The notes beneath the pieces were generated by a model. That model saw only the letters and a list, made by a program, of their open reading frames with translations. It was not told where the DNA came from and made no database searches. A stretch of 60,756 nt of DNA. It comes from Candidatus Thioglobus autotrophicus. Its GTDB lineage: Bacteria > Pseudomonadota > Gammaproteobacteria > PS1 > Pseudothioglobaceae. A program made the position numbers and the translations under genes. Positions 1-9,053 of this stretch are shown here, in pieces. The first letter of the stretch is position 1. Each line of letters begins with the position of its first letter. The DNA lies in contig JAKUUR010000008.1 of NCBI GenBank assembly GCA_022448455.1, positions 1-60,756 of the forward strand. The letters are read 5' to 3'.

Positions 1-5
1 ACTAA

Positions 6-890
6 ATGAGAGCAGTTATAGCTCTCCTGTTATTTTCATTAGGAGCTAGTGGCGCCTCCAATAACAACACCATTATTGCTTTAGTAAATGAAAATGTTAT
101 TACTTTTAAATCTATAGAAAATCAACTAATTGATACCAATTCATTAGATGAAAAATTAGAAATCATTGATTCTCAAATTGAATTTATCCTTCAAATAGAA
201 AAAGCTAATCAACTTGGAATAAATCCTTCACAAAACGATATCCTTGAAGTTTTAACACAAGTCGCGAACAACAATAATATCACTTTAGAACAACTTAAAT
301 CATATCCAGAATTTCCATCGTTACGTTTAGAAATTTTAAATAGACTCACAATTCTTAAGTTACAGCAAATCATTACAAAAGACATAAAGTTTAATCTAAC
401 TGATGATGAAGTTAACTTAAATTGTATTAATACCATCAATAAGAAAAATATTAAACAAATAAGGGTTGCTCAAATTATCATCTCTCAAATAGAAAAGTTG
501 GATAAAACTAATAATAATCAAGAGAAAGCTGTAAGAAATTTTCTATTAAAACTTTCAAACCATATAACAAAAGGTGCTTCTTTTGATGTATTTGCTAAAT
601 TGCACTCTCAACATCCAAGCTATGCAAATGGTGGCCTTTCAGACTGGTTGTTGGTCGACAATCCAACTATAGAAATGTTTGATTCTCTTCAAGAGGGAGA
701 AGTTTCAAGTATCTATGCTAATAAAGCGGGATGGGCAATTGCAATAAAAGTTGACGAGCGATATGTGGATCCTAATTTGGAAAAGTGTAAAGAGAAAATT
801 ATTTACAAAAAAACTCAGAAATTCTATTTTGATTGGTTGAAAGATCTAAGAGATTCCGCATATATTGAAATTTATACTGATAAACTGTAA
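6..890 (+). CDS. surA: Periplasmic peptidyl-prolyl isomerase / chaperone, SurA-like
   Basis: Residues 1-17 form a hydrophobic signal peptide (MRAVIALLLFSLGASGA). Residues 20-140 are an alpha-helical SurA N-terminal chaperone domain. Residues about 150-255 hold one parvulin-type rotamase domain, seen in VAQIIIS, the GGLSDW motif and a GWAIAIKV strand. SurA folds outer-membrane proteins in the periplasm. At 294 aa it is much shorter than the E. coli protein (428 aa), which has two parvulin domains, so one domain is missing. An in-frame TAA lies directly before the ATG, so the start is inside the window. That adjacency suggests it follows another gene with no gap, and lptD would be the usual neighbour. 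Family fairly sure; exact orthology less so. Confidence 0.8.
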   Translation: MRAVIALLLFSLGASGASNNNTIIALVNENVITFKSIENQLIDTNSLDEKLEIIDSQIEFILQIEKANQLGINPSQNDILEVLTQVANNNNITLEQLKSYPEFPSLRLEILNRLTILKLQQIITKDIKFNLTDDEVNLNCINTINKKNIKQIRVAQIIISQIEKLDKTNNNQEKAVRNFLLKLSNHITKGASFDVFAKLHSQHPSYANGGLSDWLLVDNPTIEMFDSLQEGEVSSIYANKAGWAIAIKVDERYVDPNLEKCKEKIIYKKTQKFYFDWLKDLRDSAYIEIYTDKL

Positions 891-904
891 TTATTTTTTT
901 TCGA

Positions 905-1651
905 ATGTCTAAATCAATACATATATACGGTTTTCATAGCATTAAAGCCCAACTAAACTCGAACCCAGAATGTATTCTCAATGTTTTTGTTCAAACCGGA
1001 AGAAGTGATAGTCGGATGAGTGAAATGACTTCATTTCTCAACACTCAAGAAATAAACTTTTCAAAAATTGACAAAAACAAACTTGACCGACTTGTAAAAG
1101 GTGAGCCTCACCAGGGTATTGTTGCAGAAGTGATTTTGCCTCAACTACCAGGACAAGAAGCTCTGATTAGCTTTGTTACTAAACTCTCAAGTAATCCTCT
1201 TATATTGATGTTAGACTCTATTCAAGACCCAAGAAACCTAGGAGCTTGCCTTAGAAGCGCCAACGCCGCAGGGGTCGACTGCGTTGTTATCAATAAAGAT
1301 GGTTCTGCACCCATAAATGCTGTTGTTCATAAAACATCAGCTGGTGCAATCAATCAACTTAAAATATTCCAAGTGACAAACTTGGTAAGGACTATTAAAT
1401 CTCTGCAAGCTCAAGAACTATGGGTAATAGGTCTTGATGGAGATGTCACAACTTCAATATATGACATCAATTTTATTGATCCAACGGTAATTGTAATGGG
1501 TACTGAGGGCAAGGGGCTAAGACAACTAACAAAAAAAACCTGTGATCAGCTGGTGACAATACCAATGATTGGTAATGTTGAAAGCCTTAACGTTTCAGTC
1601 GCAACCGGCATTACGCTATTTGAAAGCAGAAGACAGAGACAAAGTAGTTAA
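905..1651 (+). CDS. rlmB: 23S rRNA (guanosine-2'-O-)-methyltransferase RlmB
   Basis: This is a SpoU/TrmH-class (SPOUT) methyltransferase of 248 aa, the usual length. Residues 1-75 are the L30e-like substrate-binding domain starting SIHIYGFHSIKAQL. The knotted catalytic domain shows motif 1 (LDSIQDPRNLGACLRSANAA), motif 2 (VIVMGTEGKGLRQL) and motif 3 (IPMIGNVESLNVSVATGI). The family methylates the 2'-OH of G2251 (E. coli numbering) in the 23S peptidyl-transferase centre using SAM. It starts 14 bp after surA with a T-rich spacer and no clear Shine-Dalgarno. Confident call. Confidence 0.93.
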   Translation: MSKSIHIYGFHSIKAQLNSNPECILNVFVQTGRSDSRMSEMTSFLNTQEINFSKIDKNKLDRLVKGEPHQGIVAEVILPQLPGQEALISFVTKLSSNPLILMLDSIQDPRNLGACLRSANAAGVDCVVINKDGSAPINAVVHKTSAGAINQLKIFQVTNLVRTIKSLQAQELWVIGLDGDVTTSIYDINFIDPTVIVMGTEGKGLRQLTKKTCDQLVTIPMIGNVESLNVSVATGITLFESRRQRQSS

Positions 1652-1693
1652 TAATTAAAGGAGTTTCTGGTAACATAATCTGGCTTTAGAAAA

Positions 1694-2221
1694 TTGACAA
1701 TGGAATTAAGTAAGGGCCTTCCAGGCCAACTAAAACTGTTTAACTTTGCTAAAAAAGAAATTAGCTTGTCAGGGATTTATCAGATTTCTGATTTTCCTAA
1801 AATAAGTGAGATTGCTAGCAACAAAAAAGACAATGTAAAGGTGGACTTGTCGTTTTATTTAAAAAATAATAAAACGCCTTGTGTTGATGGGATAATTGAA
1901 CTAGATATTGTACTAGCTTGCCAAAGATGCCTAGATGATTTATCTATAACATTGAAAGTTAATTTTAATTTGGCATTTGTAAGACATAATCAAGAATCTG
2001 AAGAACTAGACTCACATTATGAGATATATGTGATTGAAGAGGAGGAGTTGGCGACACATGATTTAATTTCTGACGAAATCTTGTTATCAATTCCTATGGT
2101 TCCAATGCACGATTATGATTGCATAAAAGAGATTAATGAACAAGAAATAGTTGAGGGTAAATCTGAAAATCCTTTTGCTATACTAAAAAAAATAAAAATA
2201 GCCGATGGCGGCAAGGAGTAA
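1694..2221 (+). CDS. yceD: YceD/DUF177 family protein (23S rRNA accumulation)
   Basis: This acidic 175-aa protein has the DUF177 signature: a CQRCL motif near residue 77, an acidic EEEE stretch, and the late DEILLSIPMVPMHDYDC segment. YceD homologues are encoded directly before rpmF in most bacteria and affect 23S rRNA or ribosome large-subunit accumulation; the molecular activity is unknown. The start is TTG at 1694 or ATG at 1700. An in-frame TAA at 1676 rules out anything longer, and the AAAGGAG at 1657-1663 lies oddly far upstream. The last codons (GGC AAG GAG) double as the ribosome-binding site of rpmF. Confidence 0.85.
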   Translation: MTMELSKGLPGQLKLFNFAKKEISLSGIYQISDFPKISEIASNKKDNVKVDLSFYLKNNKTPCVDGIIELDIVLACQRCLDDLSITLKVNFNLAFVRHNQESEELDSHYEIYVIEEEELATHDLISDEILLSIPMVPMHDYDCIKEINEQEIVEGKSENPFAILKKIKIADGGKE

Positions 2222-2224
2222 AAA

Positions 2225-2425
2225 ATGGCGGTACAAAAAAGCAGAAAAACACCTTCAAAAAGAGGTATGCGTAGGTCACATAATGCATTGAAAAATCCTG
2301 CATTATCTGAAGATCAAGAAACAGGTGAAACTCACTTAAGGCACCACATTACTGCAGATGGTTACTATCGCGGCAAACAGGTTATTAAATCTACTGTCGA
2401 AGACATCGAAGAAGTAGAAACCTAA
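2225..2425 (+). CDS. rpmF: 50S ribosomal protein L32
   Basis: This is a 66-aa basic protein beginning [20 protein letters not shown], the invariant L32 N-terminus, followed by a family-typical [16 protein letters not shown] segment. No CxxC zinc pair is present, so it is the zinc-independent form. The acidic tail (VEDIEEVET) makes it a little longer than the usual ~57 aa. It begins 3 bp after yceD, whose terminal AAGGAG acts as its Shine-Dalgarno. plsX follows after 8 bp, the conserved link between ribosome synthesis and lipid synthesis. Confidence 0.96.
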   Translation: MAVQKSRKTPSKRGMRRSHNALKNPALSEDQETGETHLRHHITADGYYRGKQVIKSTVEDIEEVET

Positions 2426-2433
2426 ATAATTTT

Positions 2434-3456
2434 ATGACAATTAAGGTATCAATTGATGCCTCTGGCGGTGACTTCGGATTTCCTGTTACCGTGAAAGCCG
2501 GAATCAATGCTTTAGGTATCTATAAAGACCTTCACCTCTACTTTGTAGGTGATGAGAAGAGTATTCAGAAAGAGCTAAATAAACACTCAATTTACAAAAC
2601 TTTCTTAGATCGAATTTCTATTACACATGCATCTGAAGTCATCAATATGGATGACTCCCCTTCTACTGCGCTACGACATAAAAAAGACTCGTCAATGAGA
2701 GTAGCAATTGACCTTATTGAAAATGGAACTGTAGATGCCTGCGTTAGTGCTGGAAATACCGGAGCTTTGATGGCAATAGCTCGATTTATTCTAAAAACAA
2801 TCGAAGGTGTTGATAGACCAGCTATTATGGGAAGCCTTCCAACTCTGAATGGACATATCCATGTCCTTGACTTGGGTGCAAATGTTGACTCAAAGCCTGA
2901 GACCCTATTGCAATTTGCAATCATGGGGTCTATTGTGGTACAGAACACTGAAAACATTTCAAATCCTACAATTGGCCTATTAAATGTTGGTGTGGAGGAA
3001 ATGAAAGGTCATGGCAAAATTCAGGACACTGCAGAACTTCTCAAAGACTCTTCGCTCAATTATTCAGGGTTTGTTGAGGGTGATGACATATTTAAAGGTG
3101 TGGTTGATGTAGTAGTTTGTGATGGCTTCGAAGGTAATATCGCTCTAAAGGCAAGCGAAGGTGTAGCTAACATGTTTTCACACCTTATCAAAGAATCATT
3201 TAACAAAAACCTCTTAACTAAACTGGTAGCTATTTTTGCAAAACCAGTAATGAATAATTTCAAGTCCAAAGTTGATCCTGGTCAATACAATGGTGCAAGC
3301 CTTCTTGGTCTAAAAGGCGTTGTCGTGAAAAGCCATGGAAATGCTGACGTTGATTCATATTTTCAAGCAATTAAAGAAGCTTACTTAGAAGCCCATGCTA
3401 AAATCACGGATAAAATTTCATTACAGCTGACACGCGAATTAGAAGAACATAAATAA
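2434..3456 (+). CDS. plsX: Phosphate acyltransferase PlsX
   Basis: PlsX makes acyl-phosphate from acyl-ACP for phospholipid synthesis. The 340-aa protein has the family N-terminus (VSIDASGGDFGFPVTVKAG; most members have MGGD where this has SGGD). It also has SALRHKKDSSM-like residues at about 78-88, the VSAGNTGALMAIA motif at 104-116, and VCDGFEGNIALKASEG near 228-243. It sits between rpmF and fabH with 8 and 10 bp gaps, the classical fab-cluster order. The Met-to-Ser change in the MGGD motif is minor but visible. Confidence 0.95.
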   Translation: MTIKVSIDASGGDFGFPVTVKAGINALGIYKDLHLYFVGDEKSIQKELNKHSIYKTFLDRISITHASEVINMDDSPSTALRHKKDSSMRVAIDLIENGTVDACVSAGNTGALMAIARFILKTIEGVDRPAIMGSLPTLNGHIHVLDLGANVDSKPETLLQFAIMGSIVVQNTENISNPTIGLLNVGVEEMKGHGKIQDTAELLKDSSLNYSGFVEGDDIFKGVVDVVVCDGFEGNIALKASEGVANMFSHLIKESFNKNLLTKLVAIFAKPVMNNFKSKVDPGQYNGASLLGLKGVVVKSHGNADVDSYFQAIKEAYLEAHAKITDKISLQLTRELEEHK

Positions 3457-3466
3457 TAATTAATCC

Positions 3467-4411
3467 ATGAAAAAATTTGCAAGAATCGTTGGCACTGGTA
3501 GCTATCTACCTCCAAGAATAATCACCAATTCTGAACTAGAAAAGTCACTTGACACCACTGACGAGTGGATAACAAGCAGAACAGGTATCAAAGAAAGAAG
3601 AATTGTTGAAGATCAAAATACTTGTGATCTTGCTCTTGAAGCCAGTATAAATGCACTTGAAATGGCTGAACTTAAGGCATCTGAAATCGATTTAATTATT
3701 CTTGCAACCACCACCCCAGATAAAATCTTTCCTGCAACTGCAACAACACTTCAAGATCGAGTTGGAGCTTCATGTCCTGCATTTGACCTTCAAGCAGTTT
3801 GTGCTGGCTTTGTTTTTGCATTAACAACTGCTCAGCAATATATTGAAAATGGCGTTTATAAAAATGTGTTAGTCGTTGGTAGTGAAACTTTTTCCAGAAT
3901 TATTGACTGGAGTGACCGTTCTACTGCAATCCTTTTTGGTGATGGCGCTGGAGCTGTAGTTTTGTCAAGCGATAACACTGCTGGAATTAGCTATTCAAAA
4001 ATCTTAAGTGATGGTAGCTATCTATCTTCTCTACATGTCAGTAACAATTATATTAACGAGATTGGTTATGTTGAAATGTCTGGCAACGAAGTTTACAAAA
4101 TTGCCGTTAAACAACTTTCAAATCTTGCTGAAGAAATACTTAGAGAGTGCAATTTGACTGCAAGTGAAATTTCTTGGATGGTACCACATCAAGCCAATAT
4201 TAGAATTATTACAGCAATCGCTAAAAGAATTAATCTGCCAATGAGTAAAGTGATACTTACTCTTGAGACACATGGCAATACTTCTGCTGCTTCAATACCG
4301 CTTGCATTAGATGTAGCAGTTCGTGATGGGAGGATTAAAAAAGGTGATAAATTATTGTTAGAGGGTATTGGTGGTGGATTTAGCTGGGGTGGCCTTCTTG
4401 TTGAGTATTAA
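3467..4411 (+). CDS. fabH: 3-oxoacyl-[ACP] synthase III (KAS III)
   Basis: FabH starts fatty-acid elongation by condensing acetyl-CoA with malonyl-ACP. The catalytic triad is visible: Cys in DLQAVCAGF (about residue 112), His in VPHQANIRI (about 241) and Asn in ETHGNTSAAS (about 271). The glycine-rich GIGGGFSWGG end is intact. Length (314 aa) is normal. The downstream fabD/fabG/acpP genes that often follow are absent, because the next gene (ispA) is convergent with only a 4-bp gap and no visible terminator hairpin. Confidence 0.96.
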   Translation: MKKFARIVGTGSYLPPRIITNSELEKSLDTTDEWITSRTGIKERRIVEDQNTCDLALEASINALEMAELKASEIDLIILATTTPDKIFPATATTLQDRVGASCPAFDLQAVCAGFVFALTTAQQYIENGVYKNVLVVGSETFSRIIDWSDRSTAILFGDGAGAVVLSSDNTAGISYSKILSDGSYLSSLHVSNNYINEIGYVEMSGNEVYKIAVKQLSNLAEEILRECNLTASEISWMVPHQANIRIITAIAKRINLPMSKVILTLETHGNTSAASIPLALDVAVRDGRIKKGDKLLLEGIGGGFSWGGLLVEY

Positions 4412-4415
4412 TCCA

Positions 4416-5291
4416 CTAGAAATCTCGTTTCATCAATTTTTCTGTCAATTTTCTTAAAGGTTTCTCATTTACACTTAGACTAGATATCTCATCTATAGCT
4501 TTTTTATAAAGATCCTGATAGACTTTGATAGACTCATCTAAGCCTAATATAGCTGGGTAAGTTGGTTTATCCTTGACCAAATCAGAATTTTGACGCTTTC
4601 CCATAACTTCCTCAGTACTAGATATATCAAGCACATCATCTTGAATCTGATAAGCCAGCCCAATATTATTTGAATACGAATTCAAAATATCGCTATCTTT
4701 TGGATTAATATTATTAATAAGTGCACCAAATTTAACTGCACAACTTATCAGAGAACCAGTTTTCTTTTTATGCATATTATTCAAAAATTCAATATCCACT
4801 TTTTTAGTAACTACAGAAAGATCAATTGATTGCCCATCAGCCATTTCATATGCTGAAATTGCTAATAGTTTTAATAACTCAATTCGAATACCAGGCTCAA
4901 TTGATTCATCCCTTGACAGAACTTCAAAAGCTAAAGCTTGTATACCATCCCCCGCAAGAATAGCCTGAGCTTCTCCAAAAGTTTTATGAGATGAAGGCTG
5001 ATTATGCCTCATATCATCATTATCCATCGCAGGTAAATCATCATGGATCAATGAATAGATATGAATAAGTTCAATAGCACAGGCACAGGCATCGACTTTA
5101 ATAAGATCAATGTCATACAAACTCGCAGTCGTGTAGGTTAATATCGGCCTGAAGCGTTTGCCACCAGCCAAAACACTATAACTCATTACATTTTTCAGTT
5201 CGCTTTGAAAATGACCTTCAGAGCAAATCGAGCTTAGGTAGTTTTTTAGTCGAGCATTAACTCGTTTTCTATAAATATCAAAGATCTTCAA
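4416..5291 (-). CDS. ispA: Farnesyl diphosphate synthase (short-chain polyprenyl synthase)
   Basis: This condenses IPP with DMAPP/GPP to farnesyl-PP for undecaprenyl and quinone synthesis. It shows the GGKRFRP motif, the first Asp-rich motif (DDLPAMDNDDMR) and the second (QIQDDVLD). The frame is open upstream to an ATG at 5361-5363, but that would overlap xseB by 86 bp. Alignment to the E. coli N-terminus, which has about 45 residues before GGKRLRP, favours the TTG at 5289-5291, giving 291 aa and a 14-bp overlap with xseB. The usual downstream dxs is not here, since the next gene is the convergent fabH. Confidence 0.9.
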   Translation of the reverse strand: MKIFDIYRKRVNARLKNYLSSICSEGHFQSELKNVMSYSVLAGGKRFRPILTYTTASLYDIDLIKVDACACAIELIHIYSLIHDDLPAMDNDDMRHNQPSSHKTFGEAQAILAGDGIQALAFEVLSRDESIEPGIRIELLKLLAISAYEMADGQSIDLSVVTKKVDIEFLNNMHKKKTGSLISCAVKFGALINNINPKDSDILNSYSNNIGLAYQIQDDVLDISSTEEVMGKRQNSDLVKDKPTYPAILGLDESIKVYQDLYKKAIDEISSLSVNEKPLRKLTEKLMKRDF

Positions 5292-5502
5292 AGGGTTTTT
5301 CTTCGCTGTAGTTGTCTTCTTCGCTAAGTATTTTGACTCTTTGTTCTGCATCAGTGAGCGCACTATGGCATTGGCGATGAAGTTTCACACCTTTTTCAAA
5401 ATACTTGAGTGAATCTTCCAAACTCAAGTCACCAGATTCCATTTTATTAATAATAACTTCAAGTTCAGCTAGACCTTTATTAAAATCAAATTTACTAGCC
5501 AT
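5278..5502 (-). CDS. xseB: Exodeoxyribonuclease VII small subunit
   Basis: This 74-aa protein has the XseB pattern: FNKGLAELEVIINKMESGDL, then LSLEDSLKYFEKGVKLHRQC, forming two helices of a coiled-coil hairpin. It binds XseA to form the ssDNA exonuclease VII. The xseB-ispA pairing is conserved in Proteobacteria. Its ATG overlaps the TGA of the upstream SDR gene by one base (5502), implying translational coupling. xseA is not in the window. Confidence 0.92.
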   Translation of the reverse strand: MASKFDFNKGLAELEVIINKMESGDLSLEDSLKYFEKGVKLHRQCHSALTDAEQRVKILSEEDNYSEEKPFEDL

Positions 5503-6353
5503 CAGTCTTTATCTCCATCTTCCGCTCTGCTTAGAATATTATCCATCCATGAACTAGGTAGTATTCTACACAAGAACGCAAATAATTTTGTAGGAAAGGT
5601 GACTCGATAATGATTCTTTGGTACTTTGGAGCCTAGAGCATGCAAGACACATCGCAAAACTGATTCTGGAGCCAGTGTAAATTGGACATTTTTATCTGAA
5701 TTTAGGCGTTCAATCATAGCTTTATATTCTTTTTTATAGTCACTATTTGATACATCAACATTTTCTTTAAAAGCCAAAAAAGCGTTTTGTCTAAATTTTG
5801 ACTCGATTGGTCCAGGCTGCACTATACATAGCTTTATTCTTGTTTTTTTTAACTCAAGTCTTAAGGTATCCACTAAACCTTCAATGGCAAACTTAGAGGC
5901 TACATAAGGACCTCTAAATGGCATCGCAACAAATCCCAAAACAGAACTAATATAAACAATTCGACCTAAATTTCTTTCTTTCATTGAGGGTAAGACCAGA
6001 TTAGTAAGCTCATGCCAACCAAACACATTTGTTTGAAATTGTTTTTCCAATACTTCTCGCGAAATGTCTTCAAGGGCACCAGCCTGTCCATAAGCGCCGT
6101 TATTGATTAAAGCATAAAGACTATCAGTTTTCTGAAAGACCTTAGAGATAGCAGCCTGTATAGAGTCCGATGAAGCTAGATCTAGCAAAAAAGCATCAAA
6201 ACCAAGATTTTTTAGTTTTGTTACATCATCAATTTTTCTGGCAGTTGCAAAAACACGATAGCCAGCTGCTCGTAATCCATGAGCAAGACAATGTCCTATG
6301 CCACTGGAACAGCCAGTAATTAGAACTGTTTTTACTGTTGAAGTTTCGTCCAA
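5502..6353 (-). CDS. Short-chain dehydrogenase/reductase, substrate unknown
   Basis: This is a classical SDR of 283 aa. It has the NAD(P)-binding TGCSSGIG motif at residues 14-21, an NNGAYG motif near 87, a catalytic Ser near ISSVLG, and YVASK (Tyr/Lys) near 150-154, followed by PGPI. An Arg in FATARK after beta-2 suggests NADP preference (inference). The C-terminal ~50 residues (HYRVTFPTKLFAFL, then ILPSSWMD) form a hydrophobic helix typical of a bacterial SDR subgroup of unknown substrate. Its start overlaps pcnB by 22 bp and its end touches xseB, so it lies in one dense minus-strand operon. Confidence 0.85.
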   Translation of the reverse strand: MDETSTVKTVLITGCSSGIGHCLAHGLRAAGYRVFATARKIDDVTKLKNLGFDAFLLDLASSDSIQAAISKVFQKTDSLYALINNGAYGQAGALEDISREVLEKQFQTNVFGWHELTNLVLPSMKERNLGRIVYISSVLGFVAMPFRGPYVASKFAIEGLVDTLRLELKKTRIKLCIVQPGPIESKFRQNAFLAFKENVDVSNSDYKKEYKAMIERLNSDKNVQFTLAPESVLRCVLHALGSKVPKNHYRVTFPTKLFAFLCRILPSSWMDNILSRAEDGDKD

Positions 6354-7471
6354 TACTTGGCCCTCTCTGCTAATTCAGGATTGATACTTTCTGAGCGCAA
6401 AACCAAAAAATCATAGGCCATTCGAAAGCGTGGATGCCCAATTAATTCTTTTGCTTTTTTTATACTGCAATTCTCTAGCTGGTATTGCATTAGCCATATA
6501 TCTTTAACACGAGCGGAAAGCCATCTTGGCATTAAAACCTGTTCAGTTTGTTTACTTATAACATCTTCTGATGCTTGTGTCATTATCAAAAAACGGGATT
6601 TTTTCTTTTTATTAAGTTCATTAAAGCGTTTGTTTTGCGCCTCCCATAAAAAAACCGCAAACAGGAATGCTGGTGTTACAGGCTTACCATTTTTGATACG
6701 CTTTGATGTATTCAATAGAGTTTTATTTATAAATGAAGTTTCTTCAGTTTGAGGAAAAAGGTAATTCAATAGTCCGCATTTTACAAGTTGCTCAAAAACC
6801 TCATAAGCGTTCTCGTTATGAAACAACTTAATGCATTCATCATAAAGCCTAGCGGCTGGTATATTAGCTAGCAAATAGGCTTGATTAGAGATAGATTTTG
6901 AGATTTTTGGATCTATTGTTGCCCCTAGTTTAACTTTAAATCTTATCGCTCTAATCATCCTTACAGGGTCTTCCTTAAAACGCTCCACTGGGTTTCCAAT
7001 CATCCTAATTTCAGAATTATTTAGTGCATTAAGACCATCAACATAATCAATGACTTGAGAATTTTGAATATCATAATAAAGCGCATTGACACTAAAATCT
7101 CGACGAAAAGCATCCTCTTTGAGAGTACCATATAGATTATCTCTAACAATAACACCATTACCAGCGGTCTTTACTTTTCCAGAACGGAAAGTCGCAACTT
7201 CAATATATTTTCTAGATGAAAACATGATATGAACTAATCGAAAGCGTCTTCCAATAAGCCTTGAACGTTTAAAGATTTGATGAACCTGTTCCGGAGTGGC
7301 ACAGGTAGCTATATCAAAATCTTTGGGTTTATGGCCCAGCAATAAATCTCGAATACAACCACCTACTAGGTAAGCCTCATGACCAGCTTTATTTAAGGTC
7401 TTAACAACCTTTTGTGCATCTTTGTCTATTAATGTTTTGTCAAAGTGAATGGTTTGACGTTTAGGTTTCAT
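6332..7471 (-). CDS. pcnB: Poly(A) polymerase I (or closely related tRNA nucleotidyltransferase)
   Basis: This is a class II nucleotidyltransferase, about 379 aa from the ATG at 7469-7471. The signature [20 protein letters not shown] (metal-binding DxD) is at residues 38-57, followed by [17 protein letters not shown] and [20 protein letters not shown]. The extended basic C-terminus ([17 protein letters not shown]) and the [14 protein letters not shown] segment match bacterial PcnB rather than CCA enzymes. PcnB adds 3' poly(A) tails that promote RNA decay. The start is chosen because the ATG overlaps the queF TGA as ATGA (4 bp); the frame is open 27 bp further. The gene is shorter than E. coli pcnB (about 465 aa). 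The usual neighbour folK is not adjacent. Confidence 0.88.
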   Translation of the reverse strand: MKPKRQTIHFDKTLIDKDAQKVVKTLNKAGHEAYLVGGCIRDLLLGHKPKDFDIATCATPEQVHQIFKRSRLIGRRFRLVHIMFSSRKYIEVATFRSGKVKTAGNGVIVRDNLYGTLKEDAFRRDFSVNALYYDIQNSQVIDYVDGLNALNNSEIRMIGNPVERFKEDPVRMIRAIRFKVKLGATIDPKISKSISNQAYLLANIPAARLYDECIKLFHNENAYEVFEQLVKCGLLNYLFPQTEETSFINKTLLNTSKRIKNGKPVTPAFLFAVFLWEAQNKRFNELNKKKKSRFLIMTQASEDVISKQTEQVLMPRWLSARVKDIWLMQYQLENCSIKKAKELIGHPRFRMAYDFLVLRSESINPELAERAKYWTKLQQ

Positions 7472-7854
7472 AAACTCCCTACATCTCTTGGCAACCAACC
7501 ATCTTTTTTGTGTTCTGACTCTACAGTGGTGTAAATACCACCCCTTACGTTAAATATTGCTTTCAAGCGCATAAAACGAGGATCAAGAGCAGCTACTAGA
7601 TCATCCAAAATTTGGTTGGTGACAGCTTCATGAAATGCACCCTCATTACGAAAAGACCAAATATAGTTTTTAAGAGCCTTAAGTTCAACACAACTCTTAT
7701 CAGCAATATATTCTAAGTGCAAAGTTGCAAAATCCGGCTGACCCGTTTTAGGGCACAGGCAAGTAAATTCTGGAATGTCAATGCGAATAACAAAATCTCT
7801 CTCAATGTTTGGGTTATCAAAAACCTCTAAAATCTTACTCGGTGAACTAGGCAT
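7468..7854 (-). CDS. queF: 7-cyano-7-deazaguanine reductase QueF (short, type I)
   Basis: QueF reduces preQ0 to preQ1 with NADPH in queuosine biosynthesis. The 128-aa product (ATG at 7852-7854) is the single-domain form. It has [20 protein letters not shown] with the catalytic Cys and Asp, a Glu-rich ELKALKNY substrate segment, and [11 protein letters not shown] with the conserved His. The start overlaps the lptF stop by 8 bp. A queuosine partner, queH, lies at 45.5 kb. Confidence 0.93.
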   Translation of the reverse strand: MPSSPSKILEVFDNPNIERDFVIRIDIPEFTCLCPKTGQPDFATLHLEYIADKSCVELKALKNYIWSFRNEGAFHEAVTNQILDDLVAALDPRFMRLKAIFNVRGGIYTTVESEHKKDGWLPRDVGSL

Positions 7855-9022
7855 GACTTTTATCTTTGTTATTAAAAAAGGGTATTTTATCAAGATAGTT
7901 AGCTATTCTCATTTGTCTAAACTGATAAAGCAATAACAACAATAACACCATTAAAAGATGAACCCCCCAAAGCCCAATTATCGGATCCATTTGTCCAAGT
8001 TCTATGGCGCTTTTAGCTATCAACAATCCATTGTAGTAAAGCATAAAAACAATAATACCAATCAAGAGATTAACGCCTTTACCTCCTCTAGGCGAGGTTT
8101 TTCCAAGAAAAACACCAATCACAGAAAGTATCAAAACAGTGATTGGTTGAGATAGTCGCCATTGCAACTCTGCATTAGCATAGCGACCACCCTCTTTAAT
8201 TAAGTCAAGTGTGCTTTTACCTTCAATTTTTGTATAAATAACTATCGACTTTTGTAATTCGCCTGAAACAATCTCTAAATCATACCAATCAAAATTTAGA
8301 ATATTTATATTTTCATTACCAGGAATTCCTTGGTATCTAACACCATCTTTTAAGCGAAGATATATACTTTTGCTTTCAGAATCAATATATTTTTTCGCCT
8401 CTGAAGCTAGAACAATAACTGGTTTTTCGTTATCAAAAGCATAGATAAATATTTCCTCCATATTTTGTCCTTCAATAGTATCTAGAGGCTTCGATTCAGA
8501 AGCATAAAAGACAATTTTACCTTGCTTAAATACTTCAAATTCACCCTCCGTAATAAAGGAAAACTCTGAGGCATTCTTGGTTTCCTCCTCCATAATATTT
8601 TTTTGTTGCATTGCCCACGGAACTGCATAGATTGTCAGGAAAAAAATAATAACAAAAGACAAAAGAACTAGAGGTTGAATAAAAACTATAAAATGTTTAT
8701 CACTCAAACCCAGTGAATTCATCACAACAGCTTCAGAATTTTTATATAACTGAGATATAGTTAAAATAATAGCTAGGAAGAGTGACAGTGACAGAATTAA
8801 TGATACGTCTCTGATCATATTAAAGCTCACCAAAGGCATAAGCTCTTGCAAGGGAATGCCTCGTTCAACGCTTTCTTGGACCATCAAAACGAATTGATTA
8901 CCAAATACAACCAACCCGATAATGAAAATTATTGCAAAAAACAGAGTAACTAAATTGTGCCTTATATATTTGGCAATTCGGCTATTTTGATACTTGAAAA
9001 TACTAAGAAGCTTCTTTTGCAT
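7847..9022 (-). CDS. lptF: LPS export permease LptF
   Basis: This is a YjgP/YjgQ-family inner-membrane permease with about six TM helices in the family arrangement. Three N-terminal TMs (from about residue 25, 65 and 105) are followed by a periplasmic beta-jellyroll domain (about 140-280) and three C-terminal TMs. The [12 protein letters not shown] segment after TM4 and the VVMNSLGLS element (cf. VMHACGLS) fit LptF better than LptG. With LptG and LptB it moves LPS to the LptA bridge. The start chosen is the ATG at 9020-9022, preceded by GGAG. The usual partner lptG is not adjacent; queF follows instead. Confidence 0.85.
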   Translation of the reverse strand: MQKKLLSIFKYQNSRIAKYIRHNLVTLFFAIIFIIGLVVFGNQFVLMVQESVERGIPLQELMPLVSFNMIRDVSLILSLSLFLAIILTISQLYKNSEAVVMNSLGLSDKHFIVFIQPLVLLSFVIIFFLTIYAVPWAMQQKNIMEEETKNASEFSFITEGEFEVFKQGKIVFYASESKPLDTIEGQNMEEIFIYAFDNEKPVIVLASEAKKYIDSESKSIYLRLKDGVRYQGIPGNENINILNFDWYDLEIVSGELQKSIVIYTKIEGKSTLDLIKEGGRYANAELQWRLSQPITVLILSVIGVFLGKTSPRGGKGVNLLIGIIVFMLYYNGLLIAKSAIELGQMDPIIGLWGVHLLMVLLLLLLYQFRQMRIANYLDKIPFFNNKDKSHA

Positions 9023-9053
9023 AATCAATCCGCTCCAGACATACTAACAGATT

